This document shows positions 54,014-64,000 of a stretch of DNA of 64,000 nucleotides, in pieces. Both the position numbers and the translations under genes were made by a program. The stretch's first letter is position 1; the number at the start of each line of letters is the position of its first letter. The stretch lies in NCBI GenBank assembly GCA_032718475.1, contig JAUCBJ010003333.1, positions 1 through 64,000 of the forward strand, given 5' to 3'. The notes beneath the pieces were generated by a model. That model did not search any database. It was given only the letters and a program-made list of their open reading frames with translations, and had not been told where the DNA came from. Source of the DNA: Nemertoderma westbladi (Eukaryota > Xenacoelomorpha > Nemertodermatida > Nemertodermatidae).

Positions 54014-57000
54014 TACATGTCGCACAATCTCAGAATTGAGTTAACAGACTCCATCTCATGCTGCACAATTTCCGAATTGAGTTAACAGACTCCGTATCAT
54101 GCTGCACAATCTCCGGATTGAGTTAACAGACTACGTCTCATGTCGCACAATCTCCGGATTGAGTTAACAGACTCCGTCTCATGTCACACAATCTCCGTAT
54201 TGAGTTAACAGACTCCGTATCATGTCGCACAATCTCTGGATTGAGTTAACAGACTCCGTCTCATGTCGCACAATCTCCGGAATGAGTTAACAGACTCCGT
54301 ATCATGTCGCACAATCTCCGGATTGAGTTAACAGACTCCGTATCATGTCGCACAATCTCCGGATTCAGTTAACAGACTCCGTCTCATGTCGCACAATCTC
54401 TGGATTGAGTTAACAGACTCCGTATCATGTCGCACAATCTACGGATTGAGTTAACAGACTACGTATCATGCTGCACAATCTCCGGATTGAGTTAACAGAC
54501 TAGGTCTCATGTCGCACAATCTCTGGATTGAGTTAACAGACTCCGTCTCATGTCGCACAATCTCCGGAATGAGTTAACAGACTCCGTATCATGTCGCACA
54601 ATCTCCGGATTCAGTTAACAGACTCCGTCTCATGTCGCACAATCTCTGGATTGAGTTAACAGACTCCGTATCATGTCGCACAATCTACGGATTGAGTTAA
54701 CAGACTACGTATCATGCTGCACAATCTCCGGATTGAGTTAACAGACTAGGTCTCATGTCGCACAATCTCTGGATTGAGTTAACAGACTCCGTCTCATGTC
54801 GCACAATCTCCGGAATGAGTTAACAGACTCCGTATCATGTCGCACAATCTCCGGATTGAGTTAACAGACTAGGTCTCAAGTCGCACAATCTCCGGATTGA
54901 GTTAACAGACTCCTTCTCATGTCACACAATCTCCGTATTGAGTTAACAGACTCCGTATCATGTCGCACAATCTCTGGATTGAGTTAACAGACTCCGTCTC
55001 ATGTCGCACAATCTCCGGATTGAGTTAACAGACTCCTTCTCATGTCGCACAATCTCCGGATTGAGTTAACAGACTCCGTATCATGTCGCACAATCTCCGG
55101 ATTGAGTTAACAGACTCCGTATCATGCTGCACAATCTCCGGATTGAGTTAACAGAATCCGTATCATGTCGCACAATCTCCAGATTAAGTTAACAGACTCC
55201 TTCTCATGTCGCACAATCTCTGGATTGTGTTAACAGACTCCGTATCATGTCGCACAATCTCCGGATTGAGTTAACAGACTCCTTCTCATGTCGCACAATC
55301 TCTGGATTGTGTTAACAGACTCCGTATCAGGCTGCACAATCTCCGGATTGAGTTAACAGACTACGTCTCATGTCGCACAATCTCCGGATTGAGTTAACAG
55401 ACTACGTCTCATGTCGCACAATCTCCGAATTGAGTTAACAGACTACGTCTCATGTCGCACAATCTCCGGATTGAGTTAACAGACTACGTCTCATGTCGCA
55501 CAATCTCCGAATTGAGTTAACAGACTACGTCTCATGTCGCACAATCTCCGGATTGAGTTAACAGACTACGTCTCATGTCGCACAATTTCCGGATTAAGTT
55601 AACAGACTACGTCTCATGTCGCACAATCTCCGGATTGAGTTAACAGACTACGTCTCATGTCGCACAATTTCCGGATTGAGTTAACAGACTACGTCTCATG
55701 TCGCACAATCCCGGATTGAGTTAACAGACTACGTCTCATGTCGCACAATCTCCGGATTGAGTTAACAGACTCCGTATCATGTCGCACAATCTCCGGATTG
55801 AATTAACAGACTACGTCTCATGTCGCACAATCTCCGGATTGAGTTAACAGACTACGTCTCATGTCGCACAATCTCCGGATTGAGTTAACAGACTCCGTAT
55901 CATGTCGCACAATCTCCGGATTGAATTAACAGACTACGTTTCATGTCGCACAATCTTCGGATTGAGTTAACAGACTACGTTTCATGTTGCACAATCTCCG
56001 AATTGAGTTAACAGACTCCGTATCATGTCGCACAATCTCCGGATTGAGTTAACAGACTACGTCTCATGTCGCACAATCTCCGGAATGAGTTAACAGACTC
56101 CGTCTCATGTCGCACAATCTCCGGATTCAGTTAACAGACTACGTCTCATGTCGCACAATCTCCGGAATGAGTTAACAGACTCCGTCTCATGTCGCACAAT
56201 CTCCGGATTCAGTTAACAGACTCCGTATCATGTCGCACAATCTCCAGATTTAGTTAACAGACTCCGGCTCATGCTGCACAATCTCCAGATTCAGTTAACA
56301 GACTCCGTATCATGTCGCACAATCTCCAGATTTAGTTAACAGACTCCGGCTCATGCTGCACAATCTCCAGATTCAGTTAACAGACTCCGTATCATGTCGC
56401 ACAATCTCCGGATTGAGTTAACAGACTACGTCTCATGTCGCACAATCTCCGGAATGAGTTAACAGACTCCGTCTCATGTCGCACAATCTCCGGATTCAGT
56501 TAACAGACTCCGTATCATGTCGCACAATCTCCAGATTTAGTTAACAGACTCCGGCTCATGCTGCACAATCTCCAGATTCAGTTAACAGACTCCGTATCAT
56601 GTCGCACAATCTCCAGATTTAGTTAACAGACTCCGGCTCATGCTGCACAATCTCCAGATTCAGTTAACAGACTCCGTATCATGTCGCCCAATCTCCGGAT
56701 TCAGTTAACAGACTCCGTCTCATGTCGCACAATCTCCGGATTGAGTTAACAGACTCCGTCTTTTGTCGCACAATCTCCGTATTGAGTTAACAGACTCCGT
56801 CCCATGTCGCACACTCTCTGAATTGAGTTAACAGACTCCGTCTCATGTCGCACAATCTCCGGATTGAGTTAACAGACTCCGTCTCATGTCGCACAATCCG
56901 GATTGAGTTAACAGATTCCGTATCATGTCGACAATCTCCGGATTGAGTTAACAGACTACGTCTCAAGTCGCACAATCTCCGGATTGAGTTAACAGACTCC

Positions 57001-57157
57001 GTCTCCAGTCGCACAATCTCTCGATTGAGTTAACAGACTCCGTCTGATGTCGCACAACCTCCGGATTGAGTTAACAGACTCCGTCTGATGTCGCACAACC
57101 TCCGGATTGAGTTAACAGACTCCTTCTTATGTCGCACAATCTCCAGATTCAGTTAAC
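54014..57157. repeat. 41-bp satellite array, about 77 copies
   Basis: Unit GACTCCGTCTCATGTCGCAC then AATCTCCGGATTGAGTTAACA, head to tail, with GTTAAC in nearly every unit. Variants mainly change CCGTCTC to CCGTATC or ACGTCTC, TGTCGC to TGCTGC, and CGGATTGAG to CAGATTCAG. In the left part a six-unit (246-bp) block repeats, for example 54361 against 54607. The array lies inside the large intron, close to the donor site. Confidence 0.97.
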
Positions 57158-57618
57158 AGTCCCCTGTAACATTGCCCTGAGTCGCTCAAAAATTACGTAA
57201 ACTTAGATTTTACAAACTTATGTACAGTATATTCTGTGCTACATTAATTAATATTATACCATCTACATTAATCAATAATGTTGGGTATTATTATGTATTT
57301 GTGTTTATCTGTTATATAAGTTTATGCAACTATTGAACGGTCGGTGCGCTTATTGTATTTGTTAATTATTTAATTATTGTTAAATGATTTGCATTTCGTC
57401 ATTAAAACTAATTAAATAACTATTAGAAAGACTGTTGAGTGGAAACTCACTCAGGTAATGGGTAACTTACACCTTATCCATTAACTACGTATTATTCCAT
57501 AGTATGTTACTGGGATAGATTGTGCGAATTTTATAATTCAGCTCAATGTCTCTCACTTACTTCTATACATTTTTACGTAGGTTATACAGTGTGTTACATA
57601 TTTAGTTGACACACTTAC

Positions 57619-59830
57619 CATCATTGCATAACTCTTGAACTGCGAATTCCCGTGACTTTTTGTAAAATCCCGATGTTTTTGGAGCCATCAATCCGACTTG
57701 AATTATGTCGCACCTTTCTGTCCCAGTGAGGTTCGCACATAGTCGACGGATTGTCGATCGGAATATTTCCTGTTCTGCTTTTTGGTCTTCCGAAAGTTTC
57801 TGGTCAGCCAATTCGTAATCAGCAATAAGATTCGCAGGTCCACTGAACTTAATCTTTGATTTAATCCAAAGAATGTTAGTTAGTAGTTGGTGTCTTTCTT
57901 CCCAGAGAGTTGCTTTCGCCATATGATTAGCAAGGAATTCATACTTATAGTTGGAAAGTTTCTGTCCCTCCTCCGCTAATTTCAATTCATTGAACTTATA
58001 AACTATTAGCCGATGATATTTAAATGCATCTTCTTGCTTCTCGTTAATAAATTCATTCAACAATGGATGTAAAGACCAAAGTTCAAAACCTGAATTATAG
58101 GATAGAAGAGATTTATTTACCAGATTATTCAATGTAAATATTGTATCGAAAATATCTAAATCCCAGAAGAATGCAACAATTTCTTTTTGAAATTGTTGAC
58201 AGCCAACTTGTGAAAAAAGAGCAAGATTAATATAACGGTCTCTATCTGCCTCTGATAGATACTCAATACTGAGTTCGATTGTTGAATTGATTGAATCTTT
58301 ATATTTCAACTTTGACATTTTTCTCCCATCTATTTGACATAGACGATCTTCAATATTGCTCCATGTTACTTGAGGATTGTATTTCTTTATGGCCCCTACT
58401 ATGTTTACTGCCAAAGGTGAGCCATGGCATTTAGAAATTAAATGTTTAACTTCCATCATCTTTAAAATTTCTCCATCTCCAAGCCATTTTGCAAGTAACT
58501 CAAAACATTGAAGTTCACTTAATCCAACCTTAACTTCAATTTCAGATACATTGGTAGAGCAATCAGAATAAATACACATCTTATCACGTGTTGTCAGCAT
58601 AATTAGGCAATTTATATCGAAAGCTTCTGTTACAAATTCATCCCAAACATCATCTAAAACTATCAATATACGTTTTGAGGGAAACTTGTGAATTAATTTA
58701 TTCAATGCATTTTTGCAGCTCTTAATACTAAACAACTGGCTGACTAATTGAGAACTTGTTTCATCTAACATTAAACAGATTTCTTTCATTTTCTGCAGGA
58801 GACTATTTTCACCACCAGGACTGACTCCCAAAGGTCCAATATTCTGCCAAATTATACCATCGGGAAACGATTTTATAATAACTTCATCGTTTACGGCATC
58901 GATTGCCAAAGTTGTTTTCCCTATGGCAGCCATTCCCGATATAACTACCCAACCTGGTTGACCTTTCAGCTCATTCAGACCCTTTCTAACCTTTTCTACC
59001 ATGTCGGGGCGGGGAATGTGATAATTGGGAACCCTTGGAATTAACCAGCGCGGAAAATCAGGTGGAATTTGTGGAACAAATTCTAAAAGGTGTGCTGATT
59101 TTGCTAAATAATCATATATTTGTGGATGTGATATAATAGAATTTCCATCTGTACCTCGATGCACAATGTTATAATTCCTCAACACTGGTAATAAATCCAC
59201 TTTAACATCATCCCCAGCTTTTTTTTTATTTAGGATATTGTTAACTACTTTACAAACATAATGTATGAAAGTCGACCCCTGGTCTTCGTACATTGGTAAA
59301 GTCTCACCTGGACTGCAACCGATTGCTACAGCTGTATGTTCAAATATACGATCAGAGAAATTTAAATCGAAGTCTGGATAAGGGTTTGATTGACAGGCTT
59401 CTACAAAGAATATCCGAGGTTTTGGAACCGGACCACTTAGTGCCAAACATTCTGTTGAGAATAGTTCCACAATTTTTTTTATAGGTACTGTTACTTCGTT
59501 GGAACAAACAAGCTTACCCTCAATTCCATGACTCATAAGGAATACAAATAAACACTCAATGTCATTTAATTGTTTCTGATTACTAAATTCAGTTAGGAAT
59601 TGTATCAACTCATCATCTGTTATGTTCTTCTTCACTTCACCTTTCTCATCTATATATTCCACTATCTCACAACCCAACTTGCCTCCAAATATTTCCTTAA
59701 TGATTTTTACATCATGTGATGACCCTTCTCCTCTGTCAGAGTATTTAGTACCGCGATAATCTGTAATATTTATTATCAGACATAATTGTTTACCATCTCC
59801 TGTAATTTTGTATGAGTTTGATTCCGCCAT
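57619..59830 (-). CDS. Exon 1 of caspase-APAF-1 fusion gene: caspase and NB-ARC
   Basis: Starts at ATG 59830 (MAESNSYKIT), the first Met after an in-frame TAA. Residues 15-205 form a caspase: CLIINITDY, catalytic His in FLMSHGIEG (His101), catalytic Cys in FFVEACQSN (Cys146), and a small-subunit part with SPGETLP and GSTFIHYVC. Residues 275-600 form an NB-ARC NTPase: Walker A GMAAIGKTT (299-307), Walker B ILIVLDD (388-394), LTTRD, HGSPLAV and LHPLLNEF in the winged-helix part. A helical region with LWEERHQLL, LWIKSKIKFSGPANLIADY and IIQVGLMAPKTSGFY follows. The stretch around LKGQPGWVVISGM is close to that of APAF-1. There is no CARD. The coding exon ends at 57619; translation past it would give only GKCVN and a stop. 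Role inferred: a nucleotide-switched scaffold bringing its own caspases together. Confidence 0.85.
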
Positions 59831-60009
59831 AACATAAAAGAAGCTTTGTAGTTTATGTTGTTATTAATTGATTTATGCTGTACGCACGTAATTTATCAAG
59901 CTACTTTTGTCAATAAACTAACCAACAAGTTGTCAAAGTGTTTACAATATTTAATTATATATATCTACGCAATTAATATAACTACGTTTTTTTAAACAAT
60001 AACTTAGTT
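59831..60009 (-). promoter_or_regulatory. Upstream region of the apoptosome gene
   Basis: AT-rich, with a TATATATAAT stretch on minus at about 59955-59965, some 130 bp above the ATG. It could be a TATA box, but AT-rich sequence of this kind is common here. Confidence 0.25.
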
Positions 60010-60352
60010 TATATACTACTACTAATACTAGGTCGAGCGAACTCGGACAGTGGAAATGAGATCCTTCCAGGCTTCCCGATTCTCCATAGTTTGTCGCAAT
60101 TTCGTTTCTCCCAAGTTCAGTATCCCTTTCAAGCTGATCTATATATGTTATGGCCGGTCGGCCACGACTACGCTTTCCATGAGTTGGTCGCCAGAAAAGT
60201 AGATCTGGTATGACCTCGTCTTTACTAAAAGCACGGCGTTTTTATGTGTTGTCTCCAGGTGATGTTTAGGGCTGCCCTCAGGAGTCTTGTGTAGCAACCA
60301 TCAAATCGTTGTTCAAGTGATTTAGTCAGTGTCCAGGTCTCACCCCCGTTTA
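60010..60352 (-). mobile_element. RTE-type LINE 3' fragment
   Basis: On minus, broken frames encode GGETWTLTKSLEQRFDGCYT, RLLRAALNITWRQHI, then RPTHGKRSRGRPAITYIDQ, typical of the C-terminal end of RTE-type LINE proteins, with stops and a frameshift between. Distinct in sequence from the LINE beside it. Confidence 0.75.
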
Positions 60353-60464
60353 AAAAAGTTTAGTTTAGTTTAGTTTATATAATTTCGTAAAATAATATAC
60401 AAAATAATATAAACCTTTATTAATGATTATAATATAGTTTGAGCTGTTAAAAAATCGAGTCTAC

Positions 60465-61530
60465 TACTAGGATCTGCATGCTGCATTGCAGCTGCATTTT
60501 TAAGAATGCTGTGCTGGCTTGTCAACAAAATTGCACCGCCACAACTCCCTATCACCCATGACATTTGCTAGATCATCCGCATCTTTAAGGCCAGTGTACT
60601 TTAAGATGCGTCTCAAGAAAGTCATGGGCTGTCCACCATGCTTATTCACTCCATGAGGCTGCCAAAGTACAAGATTATGCACTGGCTGGTCCTCACGGCG
60701 AAAGCAATGTCCTGCAAAGCGGAGGCGATTTTGTTCTAGTGTCAAGGTTGGGGGAACCAATGAGACACCTCCAATGTTATATAGTGTCTGGTTGGAGATG
60801 TGTGCATTGTACTTGACACAATGAACCCGGCGTAGCATTCTTGTGAATGTGCCATCCAGAGATTTGGTGTCCTCAGCAGTTAGAGCCCAGCATGGACTCC
60901 CGTAGAGGAGTACTGGAACTACTGCTGCTCTAAATAATCGGACCTTAAGTTTCCGATTAATTCTCGGTGACTTCCAAATCCTGGAAAGCATATTCAAGGC
61001 TGCCCATGCCTTTCCCTTACGTATTCGAAGGTCCTAACCTGACTTCCGGATCCATGATCCCAGGTAACAGAAGTCGTCCACATGCTCAAGCATACCATCC
61101 TTTGAGCTTATGCTCATCCGATCAGAGACTTGCTGAGGACTTTCAAAGTTAACTGTCAGAATTTTGGTCTTTCTGGAGTTAATAAAAAGACCAACACTAG
61201 AAGCAGCATGTTCTAATGAGCTGAGGAGCCGTTGGGCTCCCTCTAATAATTCTGAGAGTACTCCTAAGTCATCAGCAAAGTCTAGATCAGTTAGGTACTT
61301 GGCAGGATTTCCTCAACTTCTGGAGCCAGTAGGTGGAGTTATCATCACCCCATTATCAATATAATGATCTAAGGACATGCGTAGAACATAGTCAACCACA
61401 ATAATGAACAAGAATGGTGCAAGTGTGTCTCCTTGGAGGACGCCCCATAACACTTCAAATGGTTCTGTGTCACCATCAACAGTAGACACAAATGTTGTCG
61501 AACCATCGTATACTGATCTGATTGCTGATG
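60465..61530 (-). mobile_element. LINE, copy 2 (same family as 40076-41159)
   Basis: Nearly identical to copy 1 in the same orientation, starting at the TAG-repeat 3' end (CTACTACTAGGATC) and breaking off at about 61530. It keeps a segment of about 50 bp near 61283-61330 that copy 1 lacks. Coding is interrupted, for example by a stop near 61036. No clear target duplication was seen. Confidence 0.9.
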
Positions 61531-63404
61531 ATTGTACATGAGAGATTCGTGTTTGTAAACCAATAGGCAGATAATTGTAATATTAAATACGATAAATATT
61601 TCTTGCCAATAGCTCAGCCTAAGCAATCATAATAATATTGGACCTTGTATAGCAAAGTTGGCGAACAGTGCCTGGTAACCTAGCAACCAATATGATAGGA
61701 GTGGTTTATACATGTTAACCCACCACCCCCCCCCCCCCCCCCCCCCCGCCCTTTCCCTGGCCAATAATTATATGACACCATCGGCACAGCCTATCAGAAT
61801 AGCTATTCGATTAGCCAATCAACATTCCTTACTACATTAATCAGTAGTATCTAATATCGTTTGATTAATTAATGTCGTCAGGCGAGCCACGAAGTTGGCG
61901 GAGTCTTAACAAACTAATACTGTTACTGATTTAGTAAAGTAATAGCTATCCATTATATTATTGTAAAAAAATTTGGAAAATTTTCAGAATACACCTTCTT
62001 GCAATCACTGCCATGAAATAGAACATTTATACCTTAATAAGTTACAACATTTGAAACGGAATGGAAGTAAATATGGTAGAAACAAAAATAGTTAAGATTA
62101 GAAAAGCCGGCCGTCTCACTCAAAATGACTCTTTCACATACTTTACGACTACAAACCCGTCACAATGTCAAATAAGTATGAATACCTCGTGTCACCCTAC
62201 AAACAGCGCTGTGCTTCACCAACCATATAAAAACCAAAATAAAAAAATGTTACGGTGCAATCGGCTCCATTTCTCACCTATATCTGCTCTCGGGCCAGTT
62301 ATAAAGTCTATAACATGTCCCTCGGGTAAATAACTCGTAAAATAACTAAATAACCTGGTAATAAATTATGTTATAAAGTTGGAAACAATTTCTATTAATG
62401 ACAAATTTAAATTCTTATAAAATATGTAACTTTTATAGCTAATAGGAATAGAACAGTTGTCAACAATAAAACAGGGGTAATATTGAAGGGGCACTTTAGC
62501 ATAGCCCGATGTGTGGGCGTTTTTTGAAAATTTTGCAGCATTTTTAAAATAATTTTTTTTTAGTTTTTAAATGGTAACTGGAACAAATATAATATTATGT
62601 TCAAATAAAATAAAACAAGTCGGCAATTTAATCAAATGAACGATCGAAATGAACACAAATTAATTTTAGATAATAATTCTTTAAATGTTCAAGAAAAATG
62701 TCAGCTATTTGTTATATTTTGTTATATATTATTATATATATTATTTTATAAAAAATAATGTTCTAGAACAAATATTTTTACCCTGGAACTTTTTTTTCCC
62801 GAGAAAAAAAACAAGGCTTGCATTAATATAAACCATAAACCTCTAAAACGCGAGAAAGGAGTTGTCACAAGCAATTGAACTATTGAAAGGATTTACAAAA
62901 TTTCGTGCTGGCACCAAAATTGCAAAACTGCACCGAAAAATACAAGTTTGATACGCCTGGTGAAACTCGTATACTGAATATTCTATCGAAACCAGAAACC
63001 CAAAAACCCCTATTGCGTAAAAAAAAACAGGTTCAAAACAATCAATTTACAAAATTGACTTATTTAAAAATTTGGTGCTGCACCAAAATTTGGCCCCGAG
63101 AAAAACAAGTTTGAAATTTTTAAATTAATTTATATGAATTCCATCTAATTGCAAACACCAACAGTCCACTGATGCACCCGTCTAGTTATATTAATATTCA
63201 GTTGAAATATTTCAAATTAATAAAATACTAAGAAGGTATTATATTCTAGTTCAAAATAAATACTAACCAAATATCATCTTCAAACTTACGTGAGGACAAC
63301 ATCTGTTATTCACACACAATAAACTCTCGACGGCTCGTCGTGACTACAACATAAACACTGATAGTTGGATTAACCGTTAAACTCCTCCCAACGTTCCATT
63401 ACAT
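61531..63404. other. Spacer, no gene seen
   Basis: AT-rich, with a 22-base poly(C) at 61726-61747. A short ORF at 62061-62333 has no recognisable motif. GGTGCTGCACCAAAATT-type motifs at about 62900-63100 resemble one at about 53600, hinting at a dispersed repeat. Confidence 0.5.
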
Positions 63405-63518
63405 TTAATTATAAATGATTTGTTGTGGGGTGGGTGACGGCGAATAAATATATGTTAAAATACTATAACATATATTTATTCGCCGTCACCCACCCCACAA
63501 CAAATCATTTATAATTAA
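63405..63518. repeat. Perfect palindrome, 53-bp arms, 8-nt loop
   Basis: 63405-63457 is the exact reverse complement of 63466-63518; the loop is AAATACTA. No mismatch. Confidence 0.97.
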
Positions 63519-63724
63519 TTAACACGCACGGCCGGCATACGGGGTTACAGTGGTTTCTACAACACTGTATAATAGTTATTCTTTGAGGCATGGTTGCCAT
63601 TTCTGGCAGAGCACGGGAATAACATTGTACTTTCCTATGAGTGACGTAAAAAGGCCTAAAAATGATAAAAGAAAAAAGTACTATATCATATATTCCATTA
63701 GATTTACATTTCGGGGCTCGCTAG

Positions 63725-63746
63725 CCCCCCCCCCCCCCCCCCCCCC
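63725..63746. repeat. Poly(C) tract, 22 bases
   Basis: Uninterrupted run of C; one of about a dozen poly(C) or poly(G) runs of 10 or more bases in this window. Confidence 0.9.
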
Positions 63747-63832
63747 TTATTATATATAATTATATTCGAATAAGAAGAATAAATTATAGTTAAATGTTAT
63801 TTTATCTTTTAGATTCAATAATCCCCCTAACA

Positions 63833-64000
63833 ATGGCGGCGATCCTGGAACTCAAACTGATCCCGGGTACCGAGGAGGTTGTATTTGTGTCTCACAACCT
63901 CCCCTGTATCATAAACTCATCGACTCTCTACGAAAAGGAATATCTACCACGATCCGGAGGTTCTATCGATTACTACACAGTCGCGGTTTCTTCGGACGGG
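63833..64000 (+). CDS. Start of an unrecognised gene, cut by the window edge
   Basis: ATG at 63833 in a good context (CACAATGG-like: AACAATGGCG) opens 56 codons with no stop up to the last base (MAAILELKLIPGTEEVVFV...). Base composition switches here from AT-rich to balanced, as expected for coding. A possible splice acceptor TTTTATCTTTTAG ends at 63812, so the first exon may be untranslated and lie upstream. No domain can be named from 56 residues. Confidence 0.6.
   Translation, partial: MAAILELKLIPGTEEVVFVSHNLPCIINSSTLYEKEYLPRSGGSIDYYTVAVSSDG

Larger units (their letters stand above)
46085..57618 (-). other. 11.5-kb intron of the caspase-APAF-1 fusion gene
   Basis: Donor GATG|GTAAGT (intron starts at 57618) and acceptor TTATTTGCAG|AA (intron ends at 46085), both close to consensus; phase 1 joins to give one Glu codon. 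Contents in transcript order: the 41-bp satellite array, a tRNA-like sequence, a perfect palindrome, an L1-like fragment, a SINE, and a gypsy-type element whose 3' LTR ends 121 bp before the acceptor. If the intron is retained, translation stops four codons past the donor codon and gives a 742-residue caspase/NB-ARC protein without WD40. Confidence 0.75.

Noticed and set aside
54014-57157. 41-bp repeats as a CRISPR array, and the ORF at 56787-57014
   Set aside because: No spacers; all 41 bp repeat. The ORF is a by-product of the satellite.
62061-62333. 90-codon plus-strand ORF
   Set aside because: AT-rich surroundings, no domain and no splice or promoter support; too weak to call.

Overview
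The window is eukaryotic, almost certainly from an invertebrate animal. It holds a split, intron-bearing apoptosome gene, BEL/Pao and Ty3/gypsy-type LTR retrotransposons, LINE and SINE copies, minisatellites, and AT-rich spacers with many long poly(C) tracts. I cannot name the species. Most of the 64 kb is mobile or repetitive DNA.

Layout. 195-662: a small unrecognised ORF broken by a 24-bp tandem duplication. 1365-9671: a decayed BEL/Pao element on the minus strand. 14648-35550: a nested pair of related BEL/Pao-like elements, both on the minus strand. The outer copy (LTRs 14648-15195 and 35020-35550, target-site duplication AAATT) has lost its capsid region and nearly all of pol. It is split by a 13.96-kb inner copy (LTRs 18032-20202 and 31454-31990, duplication GGCAA). 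The inner copy keeps an intact 1144-codon RT/RNase H/integrase frame and an extra ORF (20581-21297) between pol and the 3' LTR that resembles a DEDD 3'-5' exonuclease. 35551-43570: spacer with a 68-bp minisatellite, a LINE copy with a 15-bp target duplication and a SINE-like insert with a 17-bp duplication.

43713-59830 (minus strand) is the main find. A caspase/NB-ARC exon (59830-57619) ends at a consensus GTAAGT donor. A WD40 exon (46084-43713) starts after a T-rich CAG acceptor. The two phases match, and the joint falls in the linker that leads to the WD40 domain in APAF-1. The predicted 1527-residue protein is an APAF-1-like apoptosome scaffold whose N-terminal CARD is replaced by a whole caspase domain: scaffold and protease in one chain. 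Its 11.5-kb intron holds a 5.3-kb gypsy element with its own nested insert, a SINE, an L1-like fragment, a perfect 58-bp palindrome and a 3.1-kb array of a 41-bp satellite.

60010-64000: two LINE fragments, a perfect 53-bp palindrome, and the first 56 codons of an unrecognised plus-strand gene running off the right edge.

All domain, repeat and splice calls were made by eye. Family names rest on visible catalytic motifs and terminal repeats.
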